NCBI RefSeq assembly: GCF_030412785.1
Contig: NZ_CP125295.1
Coordinates: 62,001 to 126,000, forward strand
DNA: 64,000 bases
Reading direction: 5' to 3'
Source: Paraburkholderia sabiae
GTDB taxonomy: Bacteria > Pseudomonadota > Gammaproteobacteria > Burkholderiales > Burkholderiaceae
Shown in pieces: positions 46,734 through 56,021 of the stretch. The translations under genes and the position numbers were made by a program. Numbering within the stretch: position 1 is the first letter of the stretch; each line of letters opens with the position of its first letter. Under the pieces are notes generated by a model. That model did no database searches. It was not told where the DNA came from and saw only the letters and a program-made list of their open reading frames with translations.

Positions 46734-46875
46734 TTGGCGGGGTCTCCTGTGAAGCACGCGCGTGGGCGCGCCCAATGTCGGGAAAACCCGCAATTTTAGC
46801 GGAAGTGGGCCGGCAAGCCCTTTCAGGTGCGCAGTGCCAAGGTGCGCCAAGGCGCCGCGAGCGCGGCGCGTGAGA

Positions 46876-47532
46876 TCAGGCCGTCATCGCCGGATTCAGG
46901 TCGACGAGGCGATTGCTCATCACGTAGAAGGTGAGTTCGGCGTTGTTGCGCAGCTTCATCTTCTCGAGCAGCCGCGTGCGGTAGACGCTCACCGTCTTCA
47001 CCGACAGCGACAGCGCGATCGCAATATCCGTCAGACGCTTGCCCGACGCGAGCATGCACAGCGTCTGGTATTCGCGGTCGGAGAGCTTTTCGTGCGGCAG
47101 CTGCTCGCCGTCGAAGGAAACGTAGTCGGCTAGCGCTTCCGCCATCGCCGGGCTCACGTATTTGCGGCCCGCCGCGACTTGCTGGATCGCAGCGATCATC
47201 TGCGTGGCGTCGCCCGTCTTCGACAGATAGCCCGCCGCGCCTGCCTTCAGCGCGCGCACCGCGTACTGATCCTCGCGATACATCGAGAACATCAGCACGG
47301 GAACGCGCGGCTGCTTGCGCTTCAGACGCTTGAGCACTTCGACGCCGTTCATGTCCGGCAACGAGATATCGAGCAGGATCACGTCGAACACATGCTTCGA
47401 CGCTTCCGTGAGCACTTCGGTGCCCGTCTGCGCCTCGGCGACGTCGTCGGCGACGCCGCGGTCGATCAGCAGCTGCCGAACGCCCTGTCGAACGATGGCG
47501 TGATCTTCGGCAATCAGAATGCGCAGAGTCAT
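46876..47532 (-). CDS. NarL/FixJ-family response regulator
   Basis: 218 residues. Receiver domain with E9-D10, phospho-acceptor D55 (VILLDISLPDMNG) and K in GAAGYLSKTGDA; LuxR-type helix-turn-helix LSDREYQTLCMLASGKRLTDIAIALSLSVKTVSVYRTRLL. It follows the kinase gene by 52 bases in the same direction, which makes a two-component pair. Overall it resembles the UvrY/GacA and NarL groups, but I do not assign it to one. Targets unknown. Confidence 0.9.
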   Translation of the reverse strand: MTLRILIAEDHAIVRQGVRQLLIDRGVADDVAEAQTGTEVLTEASKHVFDVILLDISLPDMNGVEVLKRLKRKQPRVPVLMFSMYREDQYAVRALKAGAAGYLSKTGDATQMIAAIQQVAAGRKYVSPAMAEALADYVSFDGEQLPHEKLSDREYQTLCMLASGKRLTDIAIALSLSVKTVSVYRTRLLEKMKLRNNAELTFYVMSNRLVDLNPAMTA

Positions 47533-47584
47533 AACGGACGGTCAGTGTTCAAGAACGGGCGGGGCAAGCGGCGAAGGCAAAGGA

Positions 47585-48475
47585 TCACAGGCGAATGGCG
47601 GTGCGGCGCGCGCGCGGGCGCGAAGCATTGCCCATCAGCGCTTTCCATTCGAAGCGCGCGTGCACGGTCGTGCCGCGCGTGTCGCCGCCCGACGCGGCGA
47701 CCTTCAGCTCGCCGTCGAACGCATTGCAGCGTGCACGCATCCCCGCCAGTCCGAACTGGCGCTCGTCCTGTCCGGCGTGCGGCGGAATGCCGATGCCGTC
47801 GTCGCTGACGACGATGCTCAGATGATGCGCAGTCGTTTCGATGCGCATGTCGGCGCCCGACGCACGCGCATGCTTCGCGACGTTGTTCAGTGCTTCCTGG
47901 GCGACGCGGAAGACGGCGAGCGATGCGTCGGCGGACAGGCGCGTGAGACGCACATCGGCGGCGCACACGAAGCTCATGCGCAGGCCCGTGCGAGCGGCGA
48001 AGGTGTTGGTCCAGTGCGACAGCGCGCAAACGATGCCCTTGTCGAGCGTCGGCGCGTGCAATTCGGTGACGGCCTGTTGCGCGGCTTCCGTGACGGCTTC
48101 AAGCGAACGCTGCGCGGTTTCGAGGGCGGTCGTGCATTGGGGCGGGGCGTCGGCGGGCAGCCACGTTTCGACGTTTGCAAGCGCGAAGCGCGCAGCCGTG
48201 ACTTCGGCGCCGAGGCTGTCGTGCAGTTCCTGCGCGACGCGGTGGCGCGTGGCTTCCTCTGTGCGTGTCAGTTCCGAGGCCAGTTCGCGCACACGTGCTT
48301 TCAGACGCGTGACTTCGTCGCCCGATGCTGTCCGCGTCGCTGCGCTGGCGGCAAGCGGCGCTTTGGCGGCGCGGCTCGCACGCACGCCCGACGCGCGCTG
48401 TGCGTCACCCGCGCGGGCGGCCGAGCCGTGCCCGTGCATCGGCACGACGACGGATGTTTCCACAGCCCCGCTCAC
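47585..48475 (-). CDS. NarX-type (HisKA_3) sensor histidine kinase, soluble
   Basis: 296 residues, without membrane segments. After an Ala/Arg-rich N-terminus a coiled coil (DEVTRLKARVRELASELTRT) leads to the HisKA_3 box RHRVAQELHDSLGAEVTAAR with H85. The ATPase domain has QEALNNVAKHA (N-box), VVSDDGIGIP and FGLAGMRARC. No periplasmic sensor, PAS or GAF domain is visible, so the input is unknown; it may read a cytoplasmic signal or another protein. Cognate to the NarL-type regulator downstream. Confidence 0.88.
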   Translation of the reverse strand: MSGAVETSVVVPMHGHGSAARAGDAQRASGVRASRAAKAPLAASAATRTASGDEVTRLKARVRELASELTRTEEATRHRVAQELHDSLGAEVTAARFALANVETWLPADAPPQCTTALETAQRSLEAVTEAAQQAVTELHAPTLDKGIVCALSHWTNTFAARTGLRMSFVCAADVRLTRLSADASLAVFRVAQEALNNVAKHARASGADMRIETTAHHLSIVVSDDGIGIPPHAGQDERQFGLAGMRARCNAFDGELKVAASGGDTRGTTVHARFEWKALMGNASRPRARRTAIRL

Positions 48476-48759
48476 GAAACGAAATGGCCGGCGTCACAGC
48501 GACGCATCGGCAGCATATAGACGTAAGAACGCATACGAACCCTGACCCCCAGATGTGTCCGTCGCAGGAAGTATCGCGACGGAAAAACGCTACGTCTGTG
48601 CGTAACGAGATTTACATTCTGTAACAAATAGAAGACGATTTTGTTAAAAGTCTGTCAAATGCCGTTGTGATGGATCATATCGCAAAAAAAGAAAAAACGC
48701 CCGATTTTTGCGGGTTGTAGCGCATAGTCGGCGTAATTATTGAGGTAAACGTTCGACGG

Positions 48760-48780
48760 ATGTAGGAAAAATGCCTACAT
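48760..48780. promoter_or_regulatory. Inverted repeat resembling a GacA-type box
   Basis: ATGTAGG and CCTACAT, 7 spacer bases. The inner TGTAGG-N7-CCTACA is close to the TGTAAG-N6-CTTACA box bound by GacA in Pseudomonas, but differs by one base per arm and one in the spacer. It lies about 285 bases upstream of the kinase gene. Confidence 0.4.
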
Positions 48781-48911
48781 GAAAAGTAAACTTAAGCGCA
48801 TCGAGTTTGTAACCCGATATCCGACGTCGGAAGGGATGCGCGAAACGCGTTTTCGTCGGTGTTAACCTCGCGCACGTCACGCGCGATTCGAGCTCAAAAC
48901 GCGTCGCGCAA

Positions 48912-48943
48912 AAAGAAAAACCGGAGCGCGAAGGCTCCGGTTT
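48912..48943 (-). terminator. Rho-independent terminator of fpr
   Basis: Stem CCGGAGC/GCTCCGG extended by AAA/TTT, 6-base loop; on the minus strand it is followed by a T-rich stretch. It lies about 63 bases after the fpr stop. Confidence 0.85.
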
Positions 48944-49005
48944 CGGGTGTTTCCAGCGGGCGGGAGCGTCAGTGACGTCCCGCCGAAGCGTGCACGGCGG
49001 CTTGC

Positions 49006-49776
49006 TTAGCCGACGAACGCCTTTTCGACGACGTAATGGCCAGGATTGTTGTTGCTGCCTTCCTGGAAGCCGAGGCTGTCGAGCAGTTCACGCGTGTCGC
49101 GCAGCATGTGCGGGCTACCGCAGAGCATCACGCGGTCGTTTTCGAGCGAGAAGTGCGGCAGATCCAGATCGTCGAACAGCTTCTTCGTTTCGATCAGGTC
49201 CGTGATACGGCCACGGTTCGCGAACGGCTCGCGCGTCACCGTCGGGTAGTACACCAGCTTTTCCTGGATCAGTTCGCCGAGGTGCTCGTGCGCCGGCAGG
49301 TGATCCGTGATGTATTCCTTGTACGCGAGTTCGTCGACGAAACGGCAGGTGTGCGTCAGCACCACGCGGTCGTAGCGGTCGTAAACGTCCGGATCCTTGA
49401 TGATCGACATGAACGGCGCGAGACCCGTGCCCGTCGACAGCAGCCACAGCGTCTTGCCGGGCAGCAGGTTGTCGGCCATCAGCGTGCCCGTCGGCTTCTT
49501 GCCGATCAGAACCTGGTCGCCGACCTTCAGATGCTGGAGGCGCGACGTCAGCGGGCCGTCCTGCACCTTGATGCTCAGGAATTCGAGATTCTCTTCGTAA
49601 TTGGCGCTAGCCATGCTGTATGCACGGATCAGCGGCTTGCCGTCGACTTCGAGACCGACCATCGTGAACTGGCCATTTTCGAAGCGGAACGACGCATCGC
49701 GCGTGCAGGTGAAGCTGAAAAGCGTATCGGTCCAGTGATGGACGCTCAGGACGGTTTGTGGATTCAGGTTGCTCAT
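49006..49776 (-). CDS. fpr: Ferredoxin/flavodoxin--NADP+ reductase Fpr
   Basis: 256 residues from ATG 49776 (MSNLNPQTVLSVHHWTDTLF). FAD motif RAYSMASANYEE, NADP motif LLSTGTGLAPFMSIIKDP, and MLCGSPHMLRDT further on; the C-terminus VEKAFVG is typical of bacterial FPR subclass I. It moves electrons between NADPH and ferredoxin or flavodoxin, with roles in Fe-S assembly and oxidative stress. In other bacteria it is controlled by SoxR or FinR; no such regulator is next to it. Confidence 0.93.
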   Translation of the reverse strand: MSNLNPQTVLSVHHWTDTLFSFTCTRDASFRFENGQFTMVGLEVDGKPLIRAYSMASANYEENLEFLSIKVQDGPLTSRLQHLKVGDQVLIGKKPTGTLMADNLLPGKTLWLLSTGTGLAPFMSIIKDPDVYDRYDRVVLTHTCRFVDELAYKEYITDHLPAHEHLGELIQEKLVYYPTVTREPFANRGRITDLIETKKLFDDLDLPHFSLENDRVMLCGSPHMLRDTRELLDSLGFQEGSNNNPGHYVVEKAFVG

Positions 49777-50279
49777 GGCTTCTTCGATGGTGCGAAAACA
49801 AGGTCGGCCACACAAAAAGCGGGGCCGGCACGGCAAAGGCGATGCATCGTTCCTTGTCGTCATCGACGGGGAATGATGCGCAATCCGCTATTTTACCGCG
49901 TTACCGGCTCGGGCATTGCCGCGGCGGGTTGGGCGGTGGATGTGGTCTGTCCAGCGGGTCGTCATGCGCCGGCGCGGCTGAGAGGTCCGGTTTCGCCCGG
50001 AACGGTCAACCACGGCGCGGCAAGGGTGTACTGCTGGGGTGGTACGGCGCCGGGTCTGTGCCCGGATGACCCGTGTGGGTGTTTCCCGGCGGGTCTCGCC
50101 GAGTCGCGGCGGGCGCTTGCCCGTCGGCCATCTGGTGATGGCAGCTTTTCAGCGAAAACAGGCGCTGGTAGGCGCTATCTCGGAATAATACCGGAAACGT
50201 ATCGCGCGCTGCAGCATTGACCCTTCCGGCGAAGCTGGAAACCTGAGCGAAATCAGGCTTGTGCCTCCTCGTCGCGCGT
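49777..50279. other. Intergenic region, fpr / lysE
   Basis: 503 bases without a supported gene between two minus-strand genes. It must contain the fpr promoter. I see nothing else that stands out. Confidence 0.45.
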
Positions 50280-50921
50280 TCAGCTTTCGGCCGCGAGCTT
50301 CGCGCCGAGACCGACGAGCACGGCGCCGCATACGCCGTCGATCGGCCGGCGCAGGCGGCGATAGCCGCGTTGCGTGCGCTCCGTCGCGAACATCAGCGCG
50401 ACGCTGCCGTACCAGCCGACCGACATCATGCCGATCATCGCGAGCGCCACGCCGTAGAACCAAAGCGGCGGATGCGCGGGAAACAGCGTCGCGAAGATGG
50501 ACGTCCAGAACGCGCATGACTTCGGATTCGTCAGGCAGGTGAGCATGCCCGAGCGCCACGCGCGGAAATACGCGCCGCGATCGTTGGCGACAGGCGTTTC
50601 GACGTTCACGACGATCGGTTCGCCGCGCTTCGTGCTCGCGCGCACGAGCTTGATGCCGAACCACACCAGATAGATCGCGCCCGAGATCCGGATGCCGTTA
50701 TAAAGCCAGTCGATCTGCTGCAGCACGGTCGCGAAGCCGAGCATCGCCAGCGATGCCCAGATCGTCGACCCGGTGCCGACGCCGAGCGCCGATGCTGCGC
50801 CGAGTCCACGGCGGCCCGCCAGCGACAGCTGCGTGATCATGAAGAAGTTCGGACCGGGACTGATCAGCGCGATCAGATAGACGATGGCGATTTGCAGCAG
50901 GATCGGCAGATAGTGGTGCAT
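50280..50921 (-). CDS. LysE/RhtB family amino acid exporter
   Basis: 213 residues with six hydrophobic segments. The N-terminus has the family signature VYLIALISPGPNFFMITQLSLAGRRGLGAASALGVGTG, and AWRSGMLTCLTNPKSCAFW is the second signature. It exports amino acids or analogues such as threonine or homoserine lactone; the substrate is not decided. It follows the sugar importer genes by 94 bases on the same strand but is probably independent of them. Confidence 0.9.
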   Translation of the reverse strand: MHHYLPILLQIAIVYLIALISPGPNFFMITQLSLAGRRGLGAASALGVGTGSTIWASLAMLGFATVLQQIDWLYNGIRISGAIYLVWFGIKLVRASTKRGEPIVVNVETPVANDRGAYFRAWRSGMLTCLTNPKSCAFWTSIFATLFPAHPPLWFYGVALAMIGMMSVGWYGSVALMFATERTQRGYRRLRRPIDGVCGAVLVGLGAKLAAES

Positions 50922-51015
50922 GGCGACGATTTGCCGCGCGAGACGGCGGCGCGTTGAGCGGGAAATGAAGGCAGAACCGCGATCTTACTCCCGCTTGCGC
51001 CCGTTGGAGCGCACG

Positions 51016-51996
51016 TCACGCCGCCGTTTGCCCAGCGCCCGCGTCCGGCTCACTGCGCTTGTGCGCGCGCTGCTTGAGCACACGCGCCTGCAGCACGATC
51101 ACGAGCAGCAGAAACACGCCGCGTATCACCGATTGCCAGTACGCCGACAAGCTGATGTACCCGAGCCCGTTTTCGAAGTTCAGCAGATTGAACACGAGGC
51201 CGAGCAGCAGCACGCCGGCAATCGTCATTGCGATCGAACCTTCGCCGCCCGTCAGCAGCGTGCCGCCGAGCACGACTGCCGAAATCGCGAACAGCTCCCA
51301 GCCGACGCCTTCGTTCGGCTGTCCCGCGCCGAACTGCGCGGCGAGGATCACGCCCGCCAGCCCGGCGAGCAGGCCGCTAACCGCGTACACGGCGATCAGC
51401 GTGCGATTCACGTTCAGTCCCATCAGACGCGCCGCTTCCTCGCTGCCGCCGATCGCCAGAGAATGCCGTCCGAAGCGCGTGCTGCGCAGCGCGAGCCAGC
51501 CCACGACGGCCGCGACGAGCGCGATCAGGCCGGGAATCGGCAGGCCGAACAGATCGCCCTGGCCGAAGTTCGCGAAGTTCGTATCGGAGGAAATCGACAC
51601 CGCGTCGTTCTTGCCGAGCAGCAGCGCGAGACCGTGCGCGCCGAGGCTCGTCGCGAGCGTCGTGATGAACGGCAGGATTTTCATGCGCGTGATGATGATG
51701 CCGTTGAGCACGCCGACCAGCAGTCCCGCGCCCGCGCCGGCGAACACCGCGACCCAGCCGCCGTACGGACTCGCGAGCGCCGCGACGACGCTCGACATCG
51801 CCGCGACCGTGCCGACGGACAGATCGATGCCGCCCGTGATGATCACGAAGGCCATGCCCACGGAAATCAGCGCGAACATCGAGTTGTAGCGCCAGAAGGA
51901 CGTGATGTTGTACTCGGAAGCGAAATGCTCGTAGCGCACGAGCCCGAGCACGATCAGCGCGCCGAGCGCGATGAGAATGGGCAGATTCTTTTTCAT
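51016..51996 (-). CDS. yjfF: Sugar ABC transporter permease, YjfF type
   Basis: 326 residues from ATG 51996 (MKKNLPILIALGALIVLGLV), ribose-type (BPD_transp_2) permease of about ten helices. Signatures are GMAFVIITGGIDLSVGTVAAM and GGSEEAARLMGLNVNRTLIAVY. In E. coli the galactofuranose importer has two permeases, YtfT and YjfF, and this pair of unlike permease genes has the same layout. It is the last gene of the operon, 22 bases after ytfT. Confidence 0.87.
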   Translation of the reverse strand: MKKNLPILIALGALIVLGLVRYEHFASEYNITSFWRYNSMFALISVGMAFVIITGGIDLSVGTVAAMSSVVAALASPYGGWVAVFAGAGAGLLVGVLNGIIITRMKILPFITTLATSLGAHGLALLLGKNDAVSISSDTNFANFGQGDLFGLPIPGLIALVAAVVGWLALRSTRFGRHSLAIGGSEEAARLMGLNVNRTLIAVYAVSGLLAGLAGVILAAQFGAGQPNEGVGWELFAISAVVLGGTLLTGGEGSIAMTIAGVLLLGLVFNLLNFENGLGYISLSAYWQSVIRGVFLLLVIVLQARVLKQRAHKRSEPDAGAGQTAA

Positions 51997-52018
51997 CGGA
52001 TGGTTGTTCCCAGTTCGT

Positions 52019-53020
52019 TCAGCGCGAGCGCCGCTGCACGTACACGGCCGCGATGATGATGCCCGCCTTGACGACGAGCGCGGCGGCATCGGGAATGCCG
52101 TGCGCGAGCAGCGTGTAGCGAAGCAACTGGATGATCAGCGCGCCGATCAGCGTACCGCCGATATACGCCTTGCCGCCCGTCAGCGCCGTGCCGCCGACCG
52201 CGACGGCCGCGATTGCATCGAGTTCGATGCCGAGCCCGACCACGTTCGCATCCGACGACGAATTCACCGAAATCGAAATCAGCCCCGCGAGACCCGACAG
52301 CGCCGCGCACAGCGTGTACGCGATCATCTTCACGCGCGCAGTCGGCACGCCGCTCAGATACGCGGATTTCTCGTTGCCGCCCGTGACGAGCAGATACTGG
52401 CCGAACAGCGTCTTTCTCACGATCCACGCGAACAGCGCAACGAGCGCGAACATCAGCAGCACCTGGAACGGCACGCCCGCGACCTTGCCGAGCGCGATCC
52501 ACTGAAACGCGGGATTGTTGAACGCCTGCAGGCTGCCATTGGTGACGACCTGCGCGATGCCGCGTCCGGCGATGAACAGCACGAGCGTCGCGACAATCGG
52601 CTGCACGGCGAGCCTCGTCACGAGAAAGCCGTTGAACACGCCGCAAACGGCAGCCGCGAGAATCGGCAGCACGAAGGCGAGCGCGATGCCCGTTGGCCCT
52701 TCGATGTGCATGAAGAGCATCGGCGCGATCGCGCCCGCAATCGCCATCGATGCGCCCACTGACAGATCGATGCCGCCTGTCGCGACGACCAGCGTCATGC
52801 CGATGCCGACGATCACGATCGTCACGACCTGCGTCAGATTGACGTTAAAGGTCTGCAGCGACCAGAAGTGCTGGGTGAACAGCAGGTTGAACACGAGCAT
52901 CGCGAGCAGCACGACGATCTCGCGCTGAATCGCGATACGGCGTTTCTTCTTCACCGTCGATGCAGCGGGCGCTGCGGCCGTTGCTGTCGCTGATGTAGCG
53001 AGCGGCGACTCATGAGCCAT
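52019..53020 (-). CDS. ytfT: Sugar ABC transporter permease, YtfT type
   Basis: 333 residues from ATG 53020 (MAHESPLATSATATAAAPAA). The first 30 residues are an Ala/Thr-rich cytoplasmic tail. Family signatures are GMTLVVATGGIDLSVGASMA and VTGGNEKSAYLSGVPTARVK. It pairs with YjfF in the membrane domain. It overlaps the ATPase gene ytfR by 11 bases. Confidence 0.87.
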   Translation of the reverse strand: MAHESPLATSATATAAAPAASTVKKKRRIAIQREIVVLLAMLVFNLLFTQHFWSLQTFNVNLTQVVTIVIVGIGMTLVVATGGIDLSVGASMAIAGAIAPMLFMHIEGPTGIALAFVLPILAAAVCGVFNGFLVTRLAVQPIVATLVLFIAGRGIAQVVTNGSLQAFNNPAFQWIALGKVAGVPFQVLLMFALVALFAWIVRKTLFGQYLLVTGGNEKSAYLSGVPTARVKMIAYTLCAALSGLAGLISISVNSSSDANVVGLGIELDAIAAVAVGGTALTGGKAYIGGTLIGALIIQLLRYTLLAHGIPDAAALVVKAGIIIAAVYVQRRSR

Positions 53021-54659
53021 GACGCTCGTCCTCCTGTGCATCGTTGAGATGGGCGGAATGGGCTGCCACTTCGGCCGCTTCGGCCAGTTGCGAGGTGCCC
53101 GCGCTGCCGTACGCAATCGCGTCCATGATCGCGGACTCGCTCATTTGCGCGCCATCCAGTTCGGCGACCGTGCGGCCATCGCGGATCACGACCGCGCGAT
53201 CGGCCACGGCCGTCAGTTCCTCGAGTTCCGATGCGGACAGCAGCACCGCCATGCCTTCGTCGCGCAATTCGCGCACGATCTTCGCGACATCGGCTTTGGC
53301 GCCGACGTCGATGCCACGCGTCGGTTCGTCGAGCAGCAGCAGCGACGGCTGCGCGGCGAGCCAGCGCGCGAGCAATACCTTCTGCTGATTGCCGCCCGAC
53401 AGTTCGCGGATCGGCTGATCGGGCGAGCGCAGCTTGATGCCGAGCGACGCGATGAAGCGCTCGACGATCGCCTGCTGTTTCTTCACATCGACGACGCCGT
53501 GTTTCGACAGCGTGCGCAGACAGACGAGCGTGAGGTTGTCGCGCACGGAGAGGTCCGGCACGATGCCTTCCGCCTTGCGGTCTTCCGTGAGATACGCGAG
53601 ACCGCGCGCAATCGCATCCTGCGGCGACTTCAGCGCGACGTTCTCACCGTTGATCGACAGCGCGCCTTTTTCCGCGGCATCCGCGCCGAACAGAAGACGC
53701 ATCGTTTCCGTACGGCCCGACCCCAGCAAACCAGCGAGTCCGACGGCTTCGCCCGCGTGCACGTCGAGCGAGACGTCGCTCACCTTCGGATGCGCGGACA
53801 GGTTACGCGCCGAGATCGCCTTGTCGCCGCGTCGCGCGAGATTCGCCTCGCGCGCGGCGCTGTCGTCCTGCACGACGGCAGCGAGTGTGCGGCCGAGCAT
53901 CGTCGTGACGAGTTGCCGCTTGTCGATGTCCTTCATCGCGCTTTGTGCGACGGTCTGACCGTCGCGCATCACCGTCACGCGGTCGCACAGCGCATACAGT
54001 TCGTCGAGCCGATGCGACACGAAGATCACCGCGCGTCCGTCGTCGCGCAGCTTGCGCACGACGGTGAACAGCAGTTCGACTTCGCGTTCGTCGAGCGACG
54101 AAGTTGATTCGTCCATGATGACCATCTTCGCGTCCGACGACACCGCGCGCGCGAGCGCAACCATCTGCTGGATCGCCGTCGAATAGCTGCCCGCGGGCTT
54201 CCTCACGTCGATCTGCAAGCCGAACGATTCGAGCAGCGCGGACGCGCGCTTCTGCACTTCGCGCCAGTCGATCAGACCGAAGCGGCGCGGCTCGCGGCCC
54301 AGAAAAATGTTCTCGGCCACCGAGCGGAACGGCACCAGATTGATCTCCTGATAGATCGTGCTGATGCCTGCTTCGCGCGCTTCCTTCGGCGTGCGGAAAT
54401 CGATCTCGCGGCCCTCGAAGCGCACGCTGCCGCCCGAGCGCCGGTACGCGCCCGTGAGGATCTTGATCATCGTCGATTTGCCCGCGCCGTTCTGGCCGAT
54501 CAGCGCGTGCACTTCGCCCGCGGCGACGCTGAGATTCGCGCCGCGCAACGCGGGCACGCCGCCGAACGAAATGTCGATGCCCTGCATGTCGAGCAGGGGC
54601 GCGCGGGACGAAGATGGGGAAGAAGGTAAGGCGTCGGACTGCGCGTCGGGGTGCGTCAC
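53010..54659 (-). CDS. ytfR: Sugar ABC transporter ATPase with two nucleotide-binding domains, YtfR type
   Basis: 549 residues from GTG 54659 (MTHPDAQSDALPSS), with AGGAG 8 bases upstream. First domain: Walker A GQNGAGKST, degenerate signature YSTAIQQMVALARAV, Walker B VIMDESTSSLD. Second domain: atypical Walker A GLLGSGRTETMRLLFG, canonical signature LSGGNQQKVLLARWL, LLLDEPTRGIDVG. This asymmetry is standard for MglA/RbsA/YtfR ATPases. C-terminal tail is Ala-rich. It energises sugar uptake with YtfT-YjfF. Confidence 0.92.
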   Translation of the reverse strand: MTHPDAQSDALPSSPSSSRAPLLDMQGIDISFGGVPALRGANLSVAAGEVHALIGQNGAGKSTMIKILTGAYRRSGGSVRFEGREIDFRTPKEAREAGISTIYQEINLVPFRSVAENIFLGREPRRFGLIDWREVQKRASALLESFGLQIDVRKPAGSYSTAIQQMVALARAVSSDAKMVIMDESTSSLDEREVELLFTVVRKLRDDGRAVIFVSHRLDELYALCDRVTVMRDGQTVAQSAMKDIDKRQLVTTMLGRTLAAVVQDDSAAREANLARRGDKAISARNLSAHPKVSDVSLDVHAGEAVGLAGLLGSGRTETMRLLFGADAAEKGALSINGENVALKSPQDAIARGLAYLTEDRKAEGIVPDLSVRDNLTLVCLRTLSKHGVVDVKKQQAIVERFIASLGIKLRSPDQPIRELSGGNQQKVLLARWLAAQPSLLLLDEPTRGIDVGAKADVAKIVRELRDEGMAVLLSASELEELTAVADRAVVIRDGRTVAELDGAQMSESAIMDAIAYGSAGTSQLAEAAEVAAHSAHLNDAQEDERHGS

Positions 54660-54886
54660 GTATGTCTCCTGATACTTATCGCTGACGGTCAGCGCTGTCG
54701 GTCAGGCCGCGACGTTCATGGTACGCCCGACAAAGCGAAGCGACGGCCTGTCGAGCGCGAAAACGCGCGCAACGGACACGTCGCTTCGAACCCTTCCCGT
54801 CAGCGGGGCGCGCGTGCGCCTCGATGAAGCCCTGCGTCATCGCCGGCGAACGCGGAGCGCCCGCCGGTTTGCTGCACGTTGGCTAC

Positions 54887-55891
54887 TCAGTAGCCGTACT
54901 GCATGCTTTCCTTCACGTTGCCCTTGTCGTAGAAGCGGTCGGACACCTTGACCCACGTCGGCACCTTTTCGCCCTTCGCGAATTTCTCCGCGACATCGCA
55001 CGCGAGCGGGCCGAAGAACGGGCTCGATTGCACGCTCGCGCCGAGTTCACCCGCCGCGATCGCGTCGAGGCCGCCCTTGGTGCCGTCGATCGTGACGATC
55101 TGGATGTCCTTGCCCGGCTGCTTGCCGGCCGCCTTGATCGCGGCGATCGCGCCGAGTGCCATTTCGTCGTTGTGTGCGTAGACGGCCGTCACATCGGGAT
55201 GCGCCTGCAGCAGCGTCTCCATCACCTGACGGCCCTTGTCTCGCGCGAAGTCGCCGCTTTGCGACGCGATGATCGACATGCCCGGATTCTTCGCGATCAC
55301 TTCGTCGAAGCCCTTCTTGCGGTCGTTTGCAGCGGACGCGCCCGTCGTGCCTTCGAGTTCGATGATCTTCGCCTTGCCGCCTGTCGCCTTGACGAGCCAG
55401 TCTGCGGCGCGGTGGCCCTGATCGATGAAGTCGGAGCCGATGAACGTGATGTAGTCGCGGCCCGCCTTCGCGACGGACTGATCGACGTTGCGGTCGACGA
55501 GAATCACGGGGATGCCCGCCTTCTTCGCCTGCAGCACGACGGGTGCGAGCGGCTTCTCTTCACGCGGCGGGAACACGAGCAGATCGACGTGCTGCGCGAT
55601 CATGCTCTGGATGTCCGACACCTGCTTCGAGTTGGAGCCGTTGGCGTCCGTCATGACCATCTGCCAGCCGCACTTCGCGGCGACGTCCTTGAAGCTTTGC
55701 GTTTCGGCGAGACGCCACGGATTGTTGCTCTCCGTCTGCGCGAAGCCGACTTTCAGCGGTTTCTTGGTGGGGATCTTCGGCAGATCGTCGGCCTGCGCCG
55801 AGGCCATGCCGAATCCCATAGCGATTGCCAGCAGTGCCGCCGCGAGCGGCTGGAGCCGTTGCCGGCGCGAATCCCGATTGTGCGACGCCAT
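54887..55891 (-). CDS. ytfQ: Periplasmic sugar-binding protein, YtfQ (galactofuranose) type
   Basis: 334 residues from ATG 55891 (MASHNRDSRRQRLQPLAAAL), with a signal peptide ending near MASAQA. The mature part follows E. coli YtfQ: KVGFAQTESNNPWRLAETQS, VILVDRNVDQSV, ELEGTTGASAANDRKKGFDE, SQSGDFARDKGRQVMETLL and VYAHNDEMALGAIAAIKAAG. YtfQ binds galactofuranose and to lesser degree galactopyranose; L-arabinose or related sugars remain possible. First gene of the operon; the 227 bases before ytfR are unusually long for it. Confidence 0.9.
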   Translation of the reverse strand: MASHNRDSRRQRLQPLAAALLAIAMGFGMASAQADDLPKIPTKKPLKVGFAQTESNNPWRLAETQSFKDVAAKCGWQMVMTDANGSNSKQVSDIQSMIAQHVDLLVFPPREEKPLAPVVLQAKKAGIPVILVDRNVDQSVAKAGRDYITFIGSDFIDQGHRAADWLVKATGGKAKIIELEGTTGASAANDRKKGFDEVIAKNPGMSIIASQSGDFARDKGRQVMETLLQAHPDVTAVYAHNDEMALGAIAAIKAAGKQPGKDIQIVTIDGTKGGLDAIAAGELGASVQSSPFFGPLACDVAEKFAKGEKVPTWVKVSDRFYDKGNVKESMQYGY

Positions 55892-55995
55892 GTCTTCCTC
55901 CAGGTACCAGTTCAGTTGGTGTGTTTTGCTTTTGTGCTTCAACTGCCGCCGGCACTTCGGTGGTGACCGGTCGTGCCGATTATTTCATCGAGAAT

Positions 55996-56021
55996 TATTA
56001 TTGGTCAATCACTAATAATAT
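55996..56021. promoter_or_regulatory. Probable LacI-type operator A, upstream of ytfQ
   Basis: TATTATT and AATAATA face each other with 11 bases between; ACTAATAATAT is at 56011-56021. It lies about 105 bases before the ytfQ start and overlaps the last codons of lacI. Confidence 0.6.

Larger units (their letters stand above)
48476..49005. other. AT-rich intergenic region between kinase and fpr
   Basis: 530 bases, markedly A/T-rich from about 48600 to 48800. It holds the promoter region of the kinase gene, an 8-bp inverted repeat CGCAAAAA (48681) / TTTTTGCG (48705), a GacA-box-like repeat at 48760-48780 and the fpr terminator. A small RNA could fit here, but I cannot define its ends. No coding frame is supported. 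Confidence 0.5.
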
